From: Vitrella brassicaformis
Lineage: Eukaryota; Sar; Vitrellaceae
DNA length: 64,000 nucleotides
Reading direction: 5' to 3'
NCBI GenBank assembly: GCA_001179505.1
Contig: CDMY01000290.1
Coordinates: 68,389-132,388, forward strand
Part shown: in pieces, positions 10,244-22,724 of the stretch
Position numbering within the stretch: position 1 is the stretch's first letter
How the letters are laid out: each line of letters begins with the position of its first letter
Position numbers and translations under genes: made by a program
The notes under the pieces: model-generated
Told to the model about the DNA's origin: nothing
Seen by the model: only the letters and a program-made list of their open reading frames with translations
The model's database searches: none

Positions 10244-13200
10244 ATGGGTACGGTGGAGGCGGTCGAGGGGCCCATGCCGCCAACCAAGGCCGCAGGTGCG
10301 GGTAGCCAGCCACCCAGTGGCCGAGGGAGACCGCGCGGCTGCACTCTGGTGGTGCGCAGTGCCACGTGGGGCAATGACAGCCACGGCCTGTTCGACTACG
10401 AGTCGAGGAACCTTCACAAGAAGACCTTCAAGGTCACCGGCACAGGTGCGTACGGGAGAGTCAGGGAGGGAGGGGAGTGGACGTGTGCACCCGCATGCAT
10501 CTGCACCATGACGTGCATGCAGCTAGCTCACGGCAGGCAGGCCAACGAGAATCGGTGTCCACCTGCTGGCACGGCGCGGTGACCTGCTTGCTTCTGTTTT
10601 CCTCTGTGTGGTTGGTTTGATCAGGTCCGTGTTTATCGTTTCGTGCAGTGCGTGTCGGCACCGATGTGCAGCTGCTGTCAGAACAAGAGGTGAGCCATAG
10701 GGAGACAGACTGCTGTACACCAGCCACCGTGAATGAGAAAGAAGAGGACACTCACTCACTTTTGTGTCGCTCTTTTTTATGCAGGCGATCGAGCTGGCCC
10801 AAACAGAACGGACCAAGACCCTCATGAGAATAGCGTGGGAGGACGGTGAGCATGCCGCAGACCGATGATGGGAACCACATTTAAAGTTGCTCTTGTCTGT
10901 CTGTGTGTGTCGTTGTTTGTTTCAGGTGCGTACTCCATCAGCCAGGCCGACAAGGGCAGCGGTGGCGGGGGCAGCGACAAGCTGTGGATGGTGGTGCGGT
11001 CCCTCAAGACACAGGGCGTCAAGCTCACAGAAAACGACGTTATCAAACTCGGCAGATTCAAACTCAAGTACCGACTCGCTCACACACACACACACACACC
11101 ACCCCCAAACACTGCACACCGCCTCCTCATCTCATTTCGTTTCGTCCCGTGTCATCCATCGATCAGGGTCAAGGAAGTGGTGGCCACGCCCAGTCAGGCC
11201 GACGCGGCCATCGCCCGCGCATCACACCGGCCTGACGACGACGAGATCGAGACCGTGGCACCCGCCGAGCACGAGCACGAGGAAGAGCCCAGCGGCGGCC
11301 ACCCCGAGGACATGGAGGCACATAGCTCCCTCAACCCCTCCCCGATGGTGCGAGAGCCGCCACAAGAGACTTCAGACACCGAGCAGATGGACGCGGCGCC
11401 CGACAGGGACAGGGATGAGGGTCAGGTCACCCACCGGTCGGCCCACTCGTCGGCGGCCTACTCGTATCTGTCGGTGTCGCCCGTGGCTGCGACGACCTTC
11501 ACGCCGATGAGCAACGCCAACACGGCTGTGACGGCCATGACCAACGTGACGGCAGTGCCGCCCACCAACCGGGCCGAGGGGGAGGACGTCACGCCCGTCT
11601 CGACGCTCGGCGGCCAGCAGACCACGGCGGGGGGCGATGACAGCAGGAAGGCCACCAATGACGAGGAGGCCGTGCAGCTCGTCAGACTGCTCGGGTGGGT
11701 GAGAAGGGGAGGGTCTGCAAACGCACCTCATCAGACGGCCGCAAAATGCAGTGCAATGCGTGTGTGTTTTTGGTGTCTGTGTTGCGTGTGTTCAGTGCGC
11801 TTCCGACGCGTCGTTCTCCGACGAATGGGCAGGCGAACATCTGCCGCATTTGTTTGTCCGAGGGCGGTGAGGCGGGGAACCCCCTGATATCGCCATGTCG
11901 ATGCAAAGGCTCCATGCGATTCGTCCACCTACACTGCCTTCGGACCTGGATGGAGGGGCGACTCAACATCAGACAGGTCAGTCAGCTGACTGACATGAGA
12001 CGAGAGAGACGAGATGGCCTGGATGACCAGGCAGGCAGACCAAGGCAAGGTTGGTTTGTGTTGGTGTGTGCAGCAGGACGGCACCCATGCGGGCGCAATC
12101 TTCTGGCGCACACTGGACTGCGAACTCTGCAAGACGCCATACCCAACATTTGTGGTACAATCCCACGCGCACATAAAGGGACAATGGTCGATCTGTCCGT
12201 GTGTGGGTGTGTGTGGGTGTGGGTGCGTGTGCAGGAGGCTGACCACAAGAGCATCGAGCTGTTTGCCATCCCGCGGCCCGAGTACCCCTACCTGATGCTC
12301 GAGGTCATGATGCGACACAGGAACCCTCATACCGGACACGCACAGGCCGGCAGGGGACTGCACATCATCTCACTCGCACACAGAAAAATCGCCAAGATGG
12401 TACACTACACACCCACACGAAGACGCCCACCCTCACGCGAGCAATCAAGGCATGTCTGTCTTTTGTGTGTTGTGTGTGTTGTGTGTATAGGGTCGTGGTC
12501 ACGACAGCGAGGTGCGGATCAGCGACATATCGGTGTCGCGGTGTCACGCCACCCTCCGCTTCCACCGCGGCTGCTTCATACTCGAGGACCATTTTTCAAA
12601 GTTCGGCACACTCGTGGCACTCAAGAAACCATTCAGGCTCGACGTCGGCAACACCATTTCTGTCCAAGTGGGTGTGGTGGAGTGAGTGGGTCACATGTGA
12701 GTGACACGCAGGGCGCCGCATGTGTATTGCGTGTGTGCAGGTCGGTCGGACGGTGCTGACGGTCCAGGTGAAGCGGTCGTGGCGGCTGCTGCCCGGGTGC
12801 TTCAGGAGGACTCATGGCGTGGGCACAGGTGAGGAAGCCCCAGGCAGGGGACGGACGCACTGCACCAGCCAGCAAGCACTCACTGGATGGGTGGAGTGTG
12901 TGGTTTGTGTGCGTGTCGTGCAGATGTCGTGACGACGGATCAGCCGATCGGCAACTTGGCGTCGAACGATGCTGCATCGGGGCAGCGGAGGCACCTCTTT
13001 GCGCCGCCATATCGATTCAACGGGTGAGGAATGAGCCATCCCAGATACATCTCTTGCACACCGAAATACTGCCTTTCTCTTTCAGAAACGGTCGCGCGGT
13101 GCCATTCTTCAACAATCGTCGCCGGGCGCCCCAAGCAGAGGACCCCACACCAGACGACGATGACGAGCAGCAGCAGGAGCCGGCCCCCTTCCACCAGCAG

Positions 13201-13563
13201 CATCCCCTCCAGCTCGCCCTCCCTGCCGAACCAATCATGCCCATGCCTATCATCCACCACCCCCACCCTCCTGCTGACGCCACGCCCCCCACCACACACC
13301 ACCTCGCCCACCAGAACACGGCACACGACGATCTGCACCTGGGCACCATGGCGAGGCTGCATCTGGCTGACGAGGATGAGCATGGCCATGATGACGATCA
13401 ACAGCATCAGGGTGAGGGAGAGGGCGAGCATGAGAGTGGAGATGACGAGGGGGATGGCGTGGCGGCCACTCCGACTGGTTTCACGCCCATGGCTGCGACG
13501 GCTGTCATGCTGGCGATGGAGAGCATGGGCAGCAGGGGGCTGCGGGATGCTGTCAGCCAGTGA
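10244..13563 (+). CDS. RING-CH (RINGv) + FHA domain protein, candidate phospho-dependent E3 ligase
   Basis: Twelve exons (10244-10445, 10649-10689, 10785-10845, 10926-11067, 11167-11694, 11796-11976, 12074-12154, 12235-12399, 12491-12667, 12741-12828, 12924-13023, 13086-13563) give 747 residues. The middle holds a RING-CH finger: CRICLSEGGEAGNPLISPCR, C, then FVHLHCLRTWMEGR and, in the next exon, CELCKTPYPTF, the C4HC3 pattern of MARCH-type E3 ligases. It is followed by an FHA domain with KMGRGHDSEVRISDISVSRC, HATLRFH and SKFGTLV, giving the G-R, S-x-x-H and G-T signature residues for phosphothreonine binding. The N-terminal ~110 residues (KVTGTGVRVG...DKLWMVVRSLKTQGVKL...VIKLGRFKLKVKEV) may be a divergent FHA-like sandwich. 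A long acidic/Ser-rich linker and a His/Asp-rich C-terminus are low complexity. No transmembrane helices, unlike most MARCH proteins. Confidence 0.9.
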
Positions 13564-13925
13564 CTAACGGAGGGAGGGAGGAGAGGGAGGGCAGGGAGGG
13601 TGTGGGTGTAATATAAGGGGCCGGGGTAATTGGCGGTTACTAGTTGAATGATCAATGATCTGAATTCGTGGCTTTGTATTGTTTTGTCTGTCGTCTTGTT
13701 CTGCTATGAAGTGTGGGTGGCGGTGGGGACGGCCGTGGGGGGCGGTGGGGGCTGGCTCGCTTTTGCTTCTTGCATTGTCTTGTCAGTCAGTCAATGCACA
13801 GAACAATCGGCACAACGTGCACAAATGAATCCCTGCATCGATGCGGGCAGTGGCGGTCTCCTTGTCTGTCTTTTTTTCCTCCTCTTCTTTCTACCACTCC
13901 TGCCCCCCTCCCCCCTCCCTCCTCC
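13564..13925. other. Intergenic, low complexity before the gap
   Basis: GGGAGGGAGG and TCCTCC tracts; no gene seen. Confidence 0.7.
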
Positions 13926-14225
13926 NNNNNNNNNNNNNNNNNNNNNNNNNNNNNNNNNNNNNNNNNNNNNNNNNNNNNNNNNNNNNNNNNNNNNNNNNNN
14001 NNNNNNNNNNNNNNNNNNNNNNNNNNNNNNNNNNNNNNNNNNNNNNNNNNNNNNNNNNNNNNNNNNNNNNNNNNNNNNNNNNNNNNNNNNNNNNNNNNNN
14101 NNNNNNNNNNNNNNNNNNNNNNNNNNNNNNNNNNNNNNNNNNNNNNNNNNNNNNNNNNNNNNNNNNNNNNNNNNNNNNNNNNNNNNNNNNNNNNNNNNNN
14201 NNNNNNNNNNNNNNNNNNNNNNNNN
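13926..14225. other. Assembly gap (300 N)
   Basis: A run of 300 N, a round number suggesting a scaffolding gap. Flanks are polypyrimidine (CCCCCTCCCCCCTCCC) on the left and CTCTCGCCCCCCTCC on the right, so the missing sequence is probably a simple repeat of unknown true length. Confidence 0.97.
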
Positions 14226-15400
14226 CCAACCTCTCTCGCCCCCCTCCCTCTCTCGGTGGGCAGCTGTCAGAGCACCCCCACCAATCCCCTGTGGGTGGGC
14301 GGGCGGGTTTATGTACACCGATCGGTACCTTTTTCCCTCTCTAATCGCACCCATTTGGGGGTGGATGGATGGATGGATAAGTGGGTTGGTGAGTGCTTTG
14401 CTGTCCTCTGTTGCGTGGGTGTGGCTGGGTGTGTGTGTGTGTGTGCGACCGACGTGTTGCATGGCATTGCCAATCAGTGGGTGGATGGATGGATGGATGG
14501 ATGGGGATGGGGTACATTGCATTACACACACGGCTTGGCTGGCTTGGCTGCCATGATGCATGGATGTCTCGACACACACATACAATACAGTGGGATCGAC
14601 CACTCACTCACTCAGTCACTCATTCATTCACGCCTTTCTTTACAAAGGTGGAAAGGCGTCACCCATTCATTCATTCTACCCATCTCACTACCAACAATGA
14701 TTCAGTCAGTGCATGTGTGTCCCTCCCTATGTCAGTCAGCCCTAGCCTTGCCCTGCCCTGCTGCCCTGCCCTGCCCTGCTGTCTGTAGTCTCTCCCCCTC
14801 TCTCTCTCCCTATTGTTCCCTTTCTTGCGCCTGTCTGTCTATATCTGGCTGGCTGGCTGGCTGGCTGTCTGGCTGTGAGTGAGTGAGTGATCCCTTTCTG
14901 GGCCCCCTCTTTTTGCATGGCATGCAGGACAGGCACGGTGTGTGGGTGCACGGCTGGCTGGCTGGCTGGCTGGCTGCATGAACGTGGTCTATTTAACCCG
15001 ACTGACTGACATGGTGTCCGTGTGGTGTGTGTGTGCGTCCGTGTGCATTTCACATGTGCCACCCGCCCGCCCACCAGCCCACCCACAGGCAGGGGATTTG
15101 GTGGGGGTGCGTTTATTGATTGTTATCATTCTTTCGTGCATTGATTGTTATTGTATGACGAGACCAAACGTTGTGTACGCTCAATGAGATTTCTTTGTAC
15201 GCACAACACATAATGGATCGGATCTATCATTGATCGGATCGGCACACATACGCCACACACACACACACACGCCACACGCCACACGCAAATGCCAAGGTCC
15301 AATGTCCACTGTCCACACACACTAAGCCCTTCTCAACAAACAAACACACACTCTTCTTCGTCCATTCATCGCCTCGGCTCTGTGAGGCCTCCGTGGCTAT
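14226..15400. other. Intergenic simple-sequence region
   Basis: Tracts of GGAT (14361-14378, 14481-14505), TGTG, CTGGCTGG (14850-14870, 14951-14974), CAGTCACTCATT and CCTGC repeats; no coding evidence on either strand. Confidence 0.7.
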
Positions 15401-16613
15401 CTACCTCTGTATTACGACTGACGCAGACGCACGGGGCGGCGGCTGTGTGGTCATACGACGGGTATCGGTGGGGTGCATGCCATGTGCCTCGAACAGCTTG
15501 TCATCGAGCATCGCGGTCGACTCCTCCACACACTTGGCCACCATCCTCCAGTAGCCCACCCACTGCATCACCTGCGTGTCCGCCAACACTATGTGCTTGG
15601 CCGGTGTTGGGGAAGGGGTGGTGCTGTGTCCGCTGCTCCCGGTGCTGCTGGCCTGCATCATATCCTTGACTGTCGTCTCTGCTGCTGGTGTGGGTGTGAA
15701 TGCGGGGGCTCCAGGCGGCCGCAGAGGGATGACTTGGTACGGGATTGGTGTCGTTGTTGCTGTGGGTGTTGCGGCAGGCGCGCTCCCGGTTTGGTGGAAG
15801 GCGGCCGCGAGTTCGAGCTGCATCTTGCTAAGGGTCTCGGAGCAGGTCTTCGCCATCTGGTGCAATGCTGCAGTGCAGTGCACCACACATCACATCACAA
15901 CACAGCACAGCACAGCACAGCAGACCACACAGTGTCAGAGCCCACACGGGCTCTCTCCTCTCCTGTCCGTAGGCACCCACGCACCCACCTTGTCCTTCCG
16001 ACTCCTGGAAGAAGACGAATGCGGCGCCCTTGTGCTGCACGGCAGCTGACGGTGTCGGTGGCACTGTTGTCGTAGGACCGACAGTGGTGCTCCTCATCGG
16101 CCCAGTCGCCGCGCCATGTGGGCCAACGCTGGCGGCGTAAGCCTTCGGGCCAGGGCCCGTCTCCTCATCTACGGTAGGAGTGGATGCATTCGACGGCCTC
16201 CCCGTCGTTGTCGGCTGCGGGAACAGCGGCGTGGGCAGGGGGGTGGTGGTAGTGGTGGTGAAGAGGTCATACAACGGCTTGAACACGCTCGATGCGGTGG
16301 TGGTGCTCGGCTGCTGTGTAGTAGTGGGTGGGGCGGAACTGCTGGCCGCCGCGGATGTGTTCATGGTCTGGCCCGTGGCAGTGGGCGAGGGGCTCATGGT
16401 CGTGGTGGATAAACCACCCGCAGCGGCGGTAGGGCCGGATGGGGTGCCATACGGCGATGGCGGCGATGAAGTGGTCACCTGGGAGGGATCTTGCGCTGCT
16501 CGAAGCCTGATCTGCTTACGCACGGCACCTGGCGGCCGCTCGTCTGGCAAAAGATCGCTGCGGTGGGCCGTTGTCGCGGCAACGCTCAGCAACAGCAGAA
16601 AAATGGAATACAT
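15401..16613 (-). CDS. Ser/Thr/Pro-rich secreted (mucin-like) protein
   Basis: Two exons (16613-15989, 15867-15401) give 363 residues. MYSIFLLLLSVAATTAHRSD is a signal peptide, and the start at 16613 was chosen for it. Residues about 45-180 are dominated by Thr, Ser, Pro and Ala with runs of Thr (e.g. LFTTTTTTPLPTPLF), a typical O-glycosylated stalk. Short globular parts follow: AAVQHKGAAFVFFQESEGQG near the splice site, ALHQMAKTCSETLSKMQLEL, and VMQWVGYWRMVAKCVEESTA near the end with two Cys. No GPI or transmembrane anchor is evident. Likely a cell-wall or surface glycoprotein (inference). No family recognised. Confidence 0.88.
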
Positions 16614-16786
16614 CGCGCTGGGGTGAACACGCATTGACTCTGCATGCATTCACGTTGCAATGACAAGGCAATGACGCGTTTTACGCTCGGCTCTAAGTCG
16701 TAAGTCGACGAAGTGGCAGCGCGAACCAACTGCACAGCACGAACTCCGTGTATCCATCTGATTCATCCCGTCTGCAGATCACGAAG

Positions 16787-18509
16787 ATGAGTCTGTTCGC
16801 CGCCGTCTTTGCCGTCTGTGCCTCATCGATGGCAGCAGCTTTCATCGGGCCTGTCGGCGTCCACCAAACAGCACATTCTCTTTCTCCTTGTCAGCGCTTA
16901 CGCATCACTAACAAGGCGCCAGGGCGGCAACTTATCCCAATCAGGCAAGTGCCATGTGCAAGCATCGTATCGTCCTTCATTCGTCTGTGTGTCTTGTCTT
17001 GCCTTTCTGATGCCAGGGCATCATCCTCATCGCCGGGCGATGGCGAGTACTCATCGAGGGACTGGGACAGCATCAGAGGCGGAGATGACGGCACAGCAAG
17101 CTCACCAAGGCGGGGCATCATGTCGTCCGTCGGCGACACAGATGTGATCGTGACCAAGTCTAAATCAGGTGCAGATGTGTTCATGCCGCCGATGCCGTCA
17201 ACCGTTGCCCCCACCGCCGTTATCCACTTCATCGGCGGCACACTGGTGGGGTCGGCACCGAGGGCAGCGTACGGTCCACTGCTTGAGGGCTTGTGTCGGC
17301 TGACGGGCGCCGTCATCGTGGCCACCCCGCTGCCCCTGGCGACTTTTGACCACTTAAGGGCATGTGTGGAGGCCAGCTTGCAGGTGTGTGGGGCGGCAGG
17401 GAGGGAGCGGGGCACTCGCAACGCCAAGCACATGGCGTGTGAAGAACGCTGTGTGTGTGATTGCAGTTTAGCGAGACTGTGCGTGAGGACTTGGGAATGA
17501 CGGAGTCCTCCGTGCCAATCATCGGCATCGGACACTCACTAGGCAAGCCGCCCAATCAGACCCCAGACCACCCATCGATGACACACTGGAGCATGCTGTC
17601 TGTCTGCCTTTCTTTCCTCTCTCGCAACAGGGTCCAAGGTGCTGATGCTGCTGGGCGCCTTGCCCGCCGACAGCAAGGAGCGCCTCAGCCTCATCACGCC
17701 CTCCAGCAACATCTTCCTGGCCTTCAATAACTATGGCGCGTCGCAGTCCATCCCATTTTACAGCCAGTTGCGGTCTGCAGGCCAGCAGCTGGGCGGCCTC
17801 GGACCGTACGGCGACGTCCTTGGCGAGCTTCTTGGTGGCGGTCTGCAGTCGCTCGATGACTCTTACGGCGGCCGGCTGGGCCGTCTTGGGAGGTCCTTCC
17901 TGCGCGAGATGGGTGTCGGCGGCCCGCAGGCCGACAACATGATCAGCAACCTGCCATCGGCGCTCGCCAACCTGCCAGAGGAGTTTACGCCTGATCCCGC
18001 TAGCACGTGGAGGATACTGGAGTCGTCTTATGGGGTGGAGAGGAACGCTGTGATCAAGTTCACGCGGGACGGCATCGATGAGAGCGACAGGCTGGCGGGG
18101 CTGCTGGTGTCCAAGATGGACCCGAAAGGAGGCAGCACCGACTTCATCACGCTGCCAGGTAGAAACCAATGGCACACAAGAAGGATTGATGCACACACAT
18201 TTCTGTCTGACTGTGTGTGTGTGTTTCTGTGTGACTTCAGGTACACATACGACGCCCAATGACTCGAGTGCTCAGCAGCAGACGGGCAGCCTTGCCGTCA
18301 CGACGTCGGCGGCGACGGCCGGGCAATACGGAGGCCCCCCAGCGTATGACGGCGGTCCGTATAAGGCGGGTGCGAGTGAGCCTGAGTTGGAAAAGCTGAC
18401 GTGGGAGATGGCCGGGATACTGAGGAGGTTTATCAAGATGAACAAGGACAGGCGAGAGGTCAGCCAGGGGGGTGACTCAACTGAAGAGAACGAAGAGAAT
18501 GAAGGGTAG
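16787..18509 (+). CDS. DUF1350 family protein (alpha/beta-hydrolase-like), plastid-targeted
   Basis: Five exons (16787-16944, 17017-17383, 17467-17542, 17631-18158, 18241-18509) give 465 residues. MSLFAAVFAVCASSMA is a signal peptide directly followed by AAFIGPVG and a basic Ser-rich stretch, a bipartite plastid leader. The core matches DUF1350: VIHFIGGTLVGSAPRAAYGP, LTGAVIVATPLPLATFDH, then SVPIIGIGHSLGSKVLMLLG, the last resembling a hydrolase nucleophile elbow (GHSLG). LAFNNYGASQSIPF follows. In plants and cyanobacteria these are chloroplast proteins of unknown reaction. Introns 1 (16945) and 3 (17543) begin with GC, AG|GCAAGT and AG|GCAAGC, the GC-AG type. The tail from 18241 is Gln/Gly-rich and acidic, beyond the conserved domain. 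Confidence 0.9.
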
Positions 18510-19082
18510 CCAGACAGGCAGGCAGGCAGGCACGCGATGCGTGTCGAGTGAATGGGGTCTCGGCGGCCTCTGTCTGTGTGAGGCGTGTGGATATTTGTCT
18601 GTGTGTTGGTGTGACGTGACGAAAGAGATACGATAGATAGATGAGAGTGTCCGGTAGGCAGGCGGTTTATTCGTCGTGGCTGAGGGAGGGAGGGAGGGAG
18701 GGAGGGAGGGAGAACTCAATACGTATATTGATGTGATGTGTGGTCAACGAGGTCCTCTGCGCACCTTTCGCTCACAATCACAATCACGATCACATTCATC
18801 GAAGGGTCCATCAATCCAATCACGCACGGGTGGACTGAACGTCCACAGAAACAGGTCACATTGATTGATTGCCGTCGTTGCCTTCTTTGCCACACACGTG
18901 TGCATTGATTGAGTTAAATCTAGTCACATGCATCATCAAACCCACCAGCTCAGCATAGCCCAGCATCGTCGAAAAAACGAGGGCCCCCGAGGGACCATAC
19001 CCGCCCCCACCGGCCCCGAGCAGCGACCGTTGCCGCCGCCACGAGATACTAGCACCCCCTCCCCCGCCCCTCCACACATGCA
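18510..19082. other. Intergenic, no gene seen (convergent 3' ends)
   Basis: GGCA repeats at 18513-18532 and a (GGGA)n run at 18684-18712; open frames are low complexity. Confidence 0.7.
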
Positions 19083-22000
19083 TCAGCTCTCCCCAGCGAA
19101 TTCATTGATGTAGGGCGACAGCTCCAGCAGCTCGTCGGCCTCATCGTCGGCACGCAGCAGGGGGGGCGAGTCGACGATGGCCTTGCTGGTGGCCAGTACG
19201 GACGAGGCGGCGATGTGTCCGTATAGGAGTGCGAGGACGCGCTCGACAATGCCGTGTGGGAAGGCGAGCGAGCGGCAGACGGTGAGAGCGACCCGCTGGT
19301 CGCGCTGCCTCAGGGCGGCGAACCACTTGTTGGACGTGAAGATCCCCTGAGATGTCAAAGTGAACTCGATCAAACGACGCAATCTACTCACACACACAGG
19401 TGCAGGTGTATGTATTCCCGGATTGTCTTGGGTGTTTGGCAGCTTGCTGACCTCTCCCTGACGGAGCATATGGGGTGGTCTGTCCGCCACCCCAAAGCCA
19501 ACGCCTTGGCCTTGTTGCCCTTGACCGCCGCTGGCACACCAGCCGTCGCCTTCTCGCCCTCACCCTCACTCTCCCCGGCCCGGAACACGAATACCTCACT
19601 GGTGCCGTTGACATGGTCCCCACCGGCCGCAGCTGCCGAACTGGACGCGGCGGGTGGCTGCTGCTCGGTGGCGAGAATGGGGGCAAGGCATGCAGCGGGC
19701 GCCGCACACAGCGCCTCCAACAGCAGCACACGACTGAAGAAACAGAAAGCAGAGAGGAGAAAGGTGGCAATGGTGTGTGTGGTATGCTGTGGTGGTCATG
19801 TCATCGCATTATCGATACCTACCGGTCGTGTGTGAAGGGGTATGCCATCTTGACCTTGACGGATGATCTGGAGCGACCAGCAGCAGCAGCAGCGTGTCGT
19901 GACATGGCAGGAGCGGGCGGCGGGTTGTTGGCGTTGTGGCTCACAGGGGGAGGGATGGCCGAGTGGGGGAACAGCACCGCCTTGGGCACTCTGTACGTGT
20001 GTGCCTCGTCCTCATCCTCATCGCTCTCATCTGCGGTGGCGTCGGTGGGCTGTGGTGGCGCGGCTGCCGCTGCTGCTGCCGCGGCTGGCGCATCGCCCTC
20101 ATCTTTCCCATCCTCACTACTGTCGCCCTCCCCCTCCTGGCTGCTGCCCTCCTCCGGCTGGTTGTGGGTCTCCTCAGGCACGTCCTCATCTGCCTCATCC
20201 TCCTCTGCGTCAGGTCCATCGCTATCGTCGTCACTCAGTGTCAGCTGGGTGGCCTGGGGTGAAGCTTCTTGGGGCGTGTCTGTGTCCGCTTGTGGTAGTG
20301 GAGGCTCCTCTTGCTGTGTGTCGAGGAGGGCCAGGAACGGGGTGACGGGCCGCTCGCTGATGAGACGGGCTATCACCTGATCAAGCAAAAGTATCATGGC
20401 GTTGTGGGCACTTCGGGTGTTTGTGGTTTGTTTGCGGACCCTGATGAGTTCTCTGGCGAGGTGTTGTATCGTCTGTGAGTCAGCCGGGATGGCCGTCTGA
20501 CCGTCCTGCCAAACAAACACCAACCACAACCACAACCACCCTCTCGTGTAAGCGTCTCAGGCTCGCCTCATCCCTTCGGCGCTCACCGTGGCCTGCCACA
20601 GGCGCCTCGCCCATATCAGATCAGTCGTCAACACCAACGCTGCACATAAAGGAGCCCACGAAAGAACGTCAAATGAATGCGGCTCGCGCTCCCTCATCCT
20701 CCGCTCACCCAGCAAATGTGGCTCTCTCTCGACCTTAGCTTTGGCGCCGTCATCCGTCGGTGCGGCAGCAGCCGATGAAGACGACGACTGGCCTGGCGCG
20801 CTCTCGCTGGCACTAGCCGCCGACACAACGGTGGGCCGCTGGAGGGATGTGGTGAGCTTGGCTGCCAGGTCGGCCGCCAAACGCGACACACGCCCGTAGT
20901 CGGCCGTGTGGCGGTGGTACACACTGACGGACGGCGGACGGAAAGGCAGTCAATGAGTGAGCCTGTCTGTCTGTCTGTCTGTGTTTTCCTTGTGTATGGT
21001 ATGTCTGCCAGTGCTCACGAGCATCCGAGCGCATACACCTGGAACCGCAGCCAATCCCTGACGGACGACACGGCCACACACACACATGGGTCCATGGGCG
21101 CACACACATGAACACACGACACACGTACCACCTCTCAACGGTGCCGAAGAGGCTCTGTTTGTATGTCCGCACCGCCCTCTCCACCAGCCCAAGCATCCGC
21201 TCATGCGCAGCGCGGGTCGAGTCGGTAATGGGGATGCGATCCAACACCAGCGCACACAGACGCACCGCCCCCTCCATCCGCACCAGCCTCTCCTTCTGCT
21301 GCTCCCGCCGCCCCTGATCGTTCTCCAGACTCTCCACACGGGTCGTCACGAGGTCGGTCAATTCGTCAAGGTAGCGGATGGTGCGAGGGTCGGGATTGTC
21401 GCACGCGAGAGCGAGGTAGTACATGGCCTTCCTCTCGGCGAAGGCCTTGATGGCGTCGATGGAGTGCCTGCGCGGGTCGATGAGCTGCAGGCCGCCGGTG
21501 TTGTGCGTGGCGGTGGACGAGATGTCGGGTGTCATGGTGGAGATGACGAAGAGCGAGAGGGACAGCATCCGGTGGGCGATGTCGTCGTACTCGCGGATGC
21601 ACGTGGCGCTGCGGATCGTGTGGTGGATCAACTGCATGGACGGACGCAACACACACATCCTGCCGGCCTGCCTGCCTGCCTGCCTGCCGGCGGATGTGTG
21701 TGTTTATCTATGGGGCCTCGCTCACCTGTGCGGTGCTGACGGTCATTTCTGCATTTTCCATCGAGTCGAAGAAGAGCTGTATGTGGCCCTCTGCCCTGAT
21801 GCGGGCATATAGAGACTTCTGCCGCATCAGATGCGCCACGAAAAACGTCGACACCTCGTCGGTGAACCTAGACACACATCAAGTGGTGGATGGCCTCGAC
21901 ACACTGCTTAGCTGATATTGACGTGCATGTGTATGTGCACCATCTGTCGAGTAGGATCCTTGCGAAGTTGGAGTTGAGCAGCGAGGGCCAGAAGGTGTCG

Positions 22001-22407
22001 GGCGGGCCGTTCTGCGCCAGCACGATCAGCAGCCCGATGATGGACGAAGCGCCATCATCCTCCTCCTGCACCCCATCCCATTCCCATTCCCACACACATA
22101 TCAACACAACCACCACACACACACACACACACATGAGCTGCTGATTGCTGTGGTACTCTGATCTGACCTCTCCGAAGCTCTGCAGTGACTCGACGAGGAA
22201 AGCCAGCATGTCATGCAGCGTGTCTGCCGCGAAGAACTGCTGCCGCTTGTTGTCGTCGAACTGCAGACTGAGCGTCAGGTCGTCCACACTCTCTATGAGC
22301 TCGGCGATGTTGCCGTCCTCGAGTGCGTGCCGCAGGTCGGCCAGAGTGGGGAGGTCGCTGTCGTCACTGCCCGCATCCAGTGGGCCAGGGAACATCGACA
22401 CAGACAT
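19083..22407 (-). CDS. Large protein with acidic low-complexity centre, unrecognised
   Basis: Nine exons (22407-22168, 22065-21941, 21867-21726, 21631-21132, 20923-20709, 20639-20587, 20505-19823, 19733-19452, 19383-19083) sum to 846 residues. The N-terminal half is all-helical and may be an armadillo/HEAT-like scaffold: LRHALEDGNIAELIESVDDL, ASSIIGLLIVLAQNGPPDTF, FTDEVSTFFVAHLMRQKSLY, RYLDELTDLVTTRVESLEND. Residues about 520-640 are Asp/Glu-rich (DDDSDGPDAEEDEADEDVPE) and then Ala/Pro-rich, followed by a basic segment RHAAAAAGRSRSSVKVKMAY. The C-terminal helices (WFAALRQRDQRVALTVCRSL, RVLALLYGHI) look like another helical repeat. No signal peptide or catalytic motif. I do not recognise it; nuclear scaffold is a guess. 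The first ATG in the first coding exon was used. Confidence 0.8.
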
Positions 22408-22554
22408 GAGATGAGTGAATCAGAGGGGGGTCGCACACGGATGGATCACCGCTGCCGAGCGTAGGAATTCGCAATCAATTGGGTAGAGATGCTGTCGAGC
22501 ACCTCAATAGGCAACCACGATGCTTTAAAAATGATGCTTTCTTCCGTTTTCTCG

Positions 22555-22574
22555 CAGCGGTTTCAGGGAGCACC
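22555..22574 (+). promoter_or_regulatory. CAGCGGTTTCAGG(G/C)AGCACC element upstream of SEC22
   Basis: CAGCGGTTTCAGGGAGCACC lies 150 bp before the SEC22 ATG. The same 20-mer occurs at 49365-49384 before the LRR gene, and with one change on the minus strand at 35797-35778 before the 35741 start. At two sites it is followed by TTGCGAGCTT. Candidate core promoter or 5'-UTR element. Confidence 0.55.
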
Positions 22575-22724
22575 CTAGGTGGCCTGACGGCCAAGTCCCC
22601 TTCCGTTTTCTCGAGTTGCGAGCTTAGCTGGCCTTACGCCTCCGCGCTGTTGTGGACGTCTCCGGTAATGGGCAGATAGATCATCAATCAAAAGATCCCA
22701 GCTTGCGGCAATCACATCACAAGA

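Noticed and set aside
15828-16649. Start at the upstream in-frame Met (MHAESMRVHPSAM) of the mucin-like gene
   Set aside because: Starting at 16613 places the signal peptide at the N-terminus; the upstream residues would bury it.
19475-20380. Long plus-strand open frame of 301 codons
   Set aside because: It is the antisense shadow of the Asp/Glu- and Ala-rich exon of the minus-strand gene at 19083-22407; Ser-rich composition mirrors the acidic codons.
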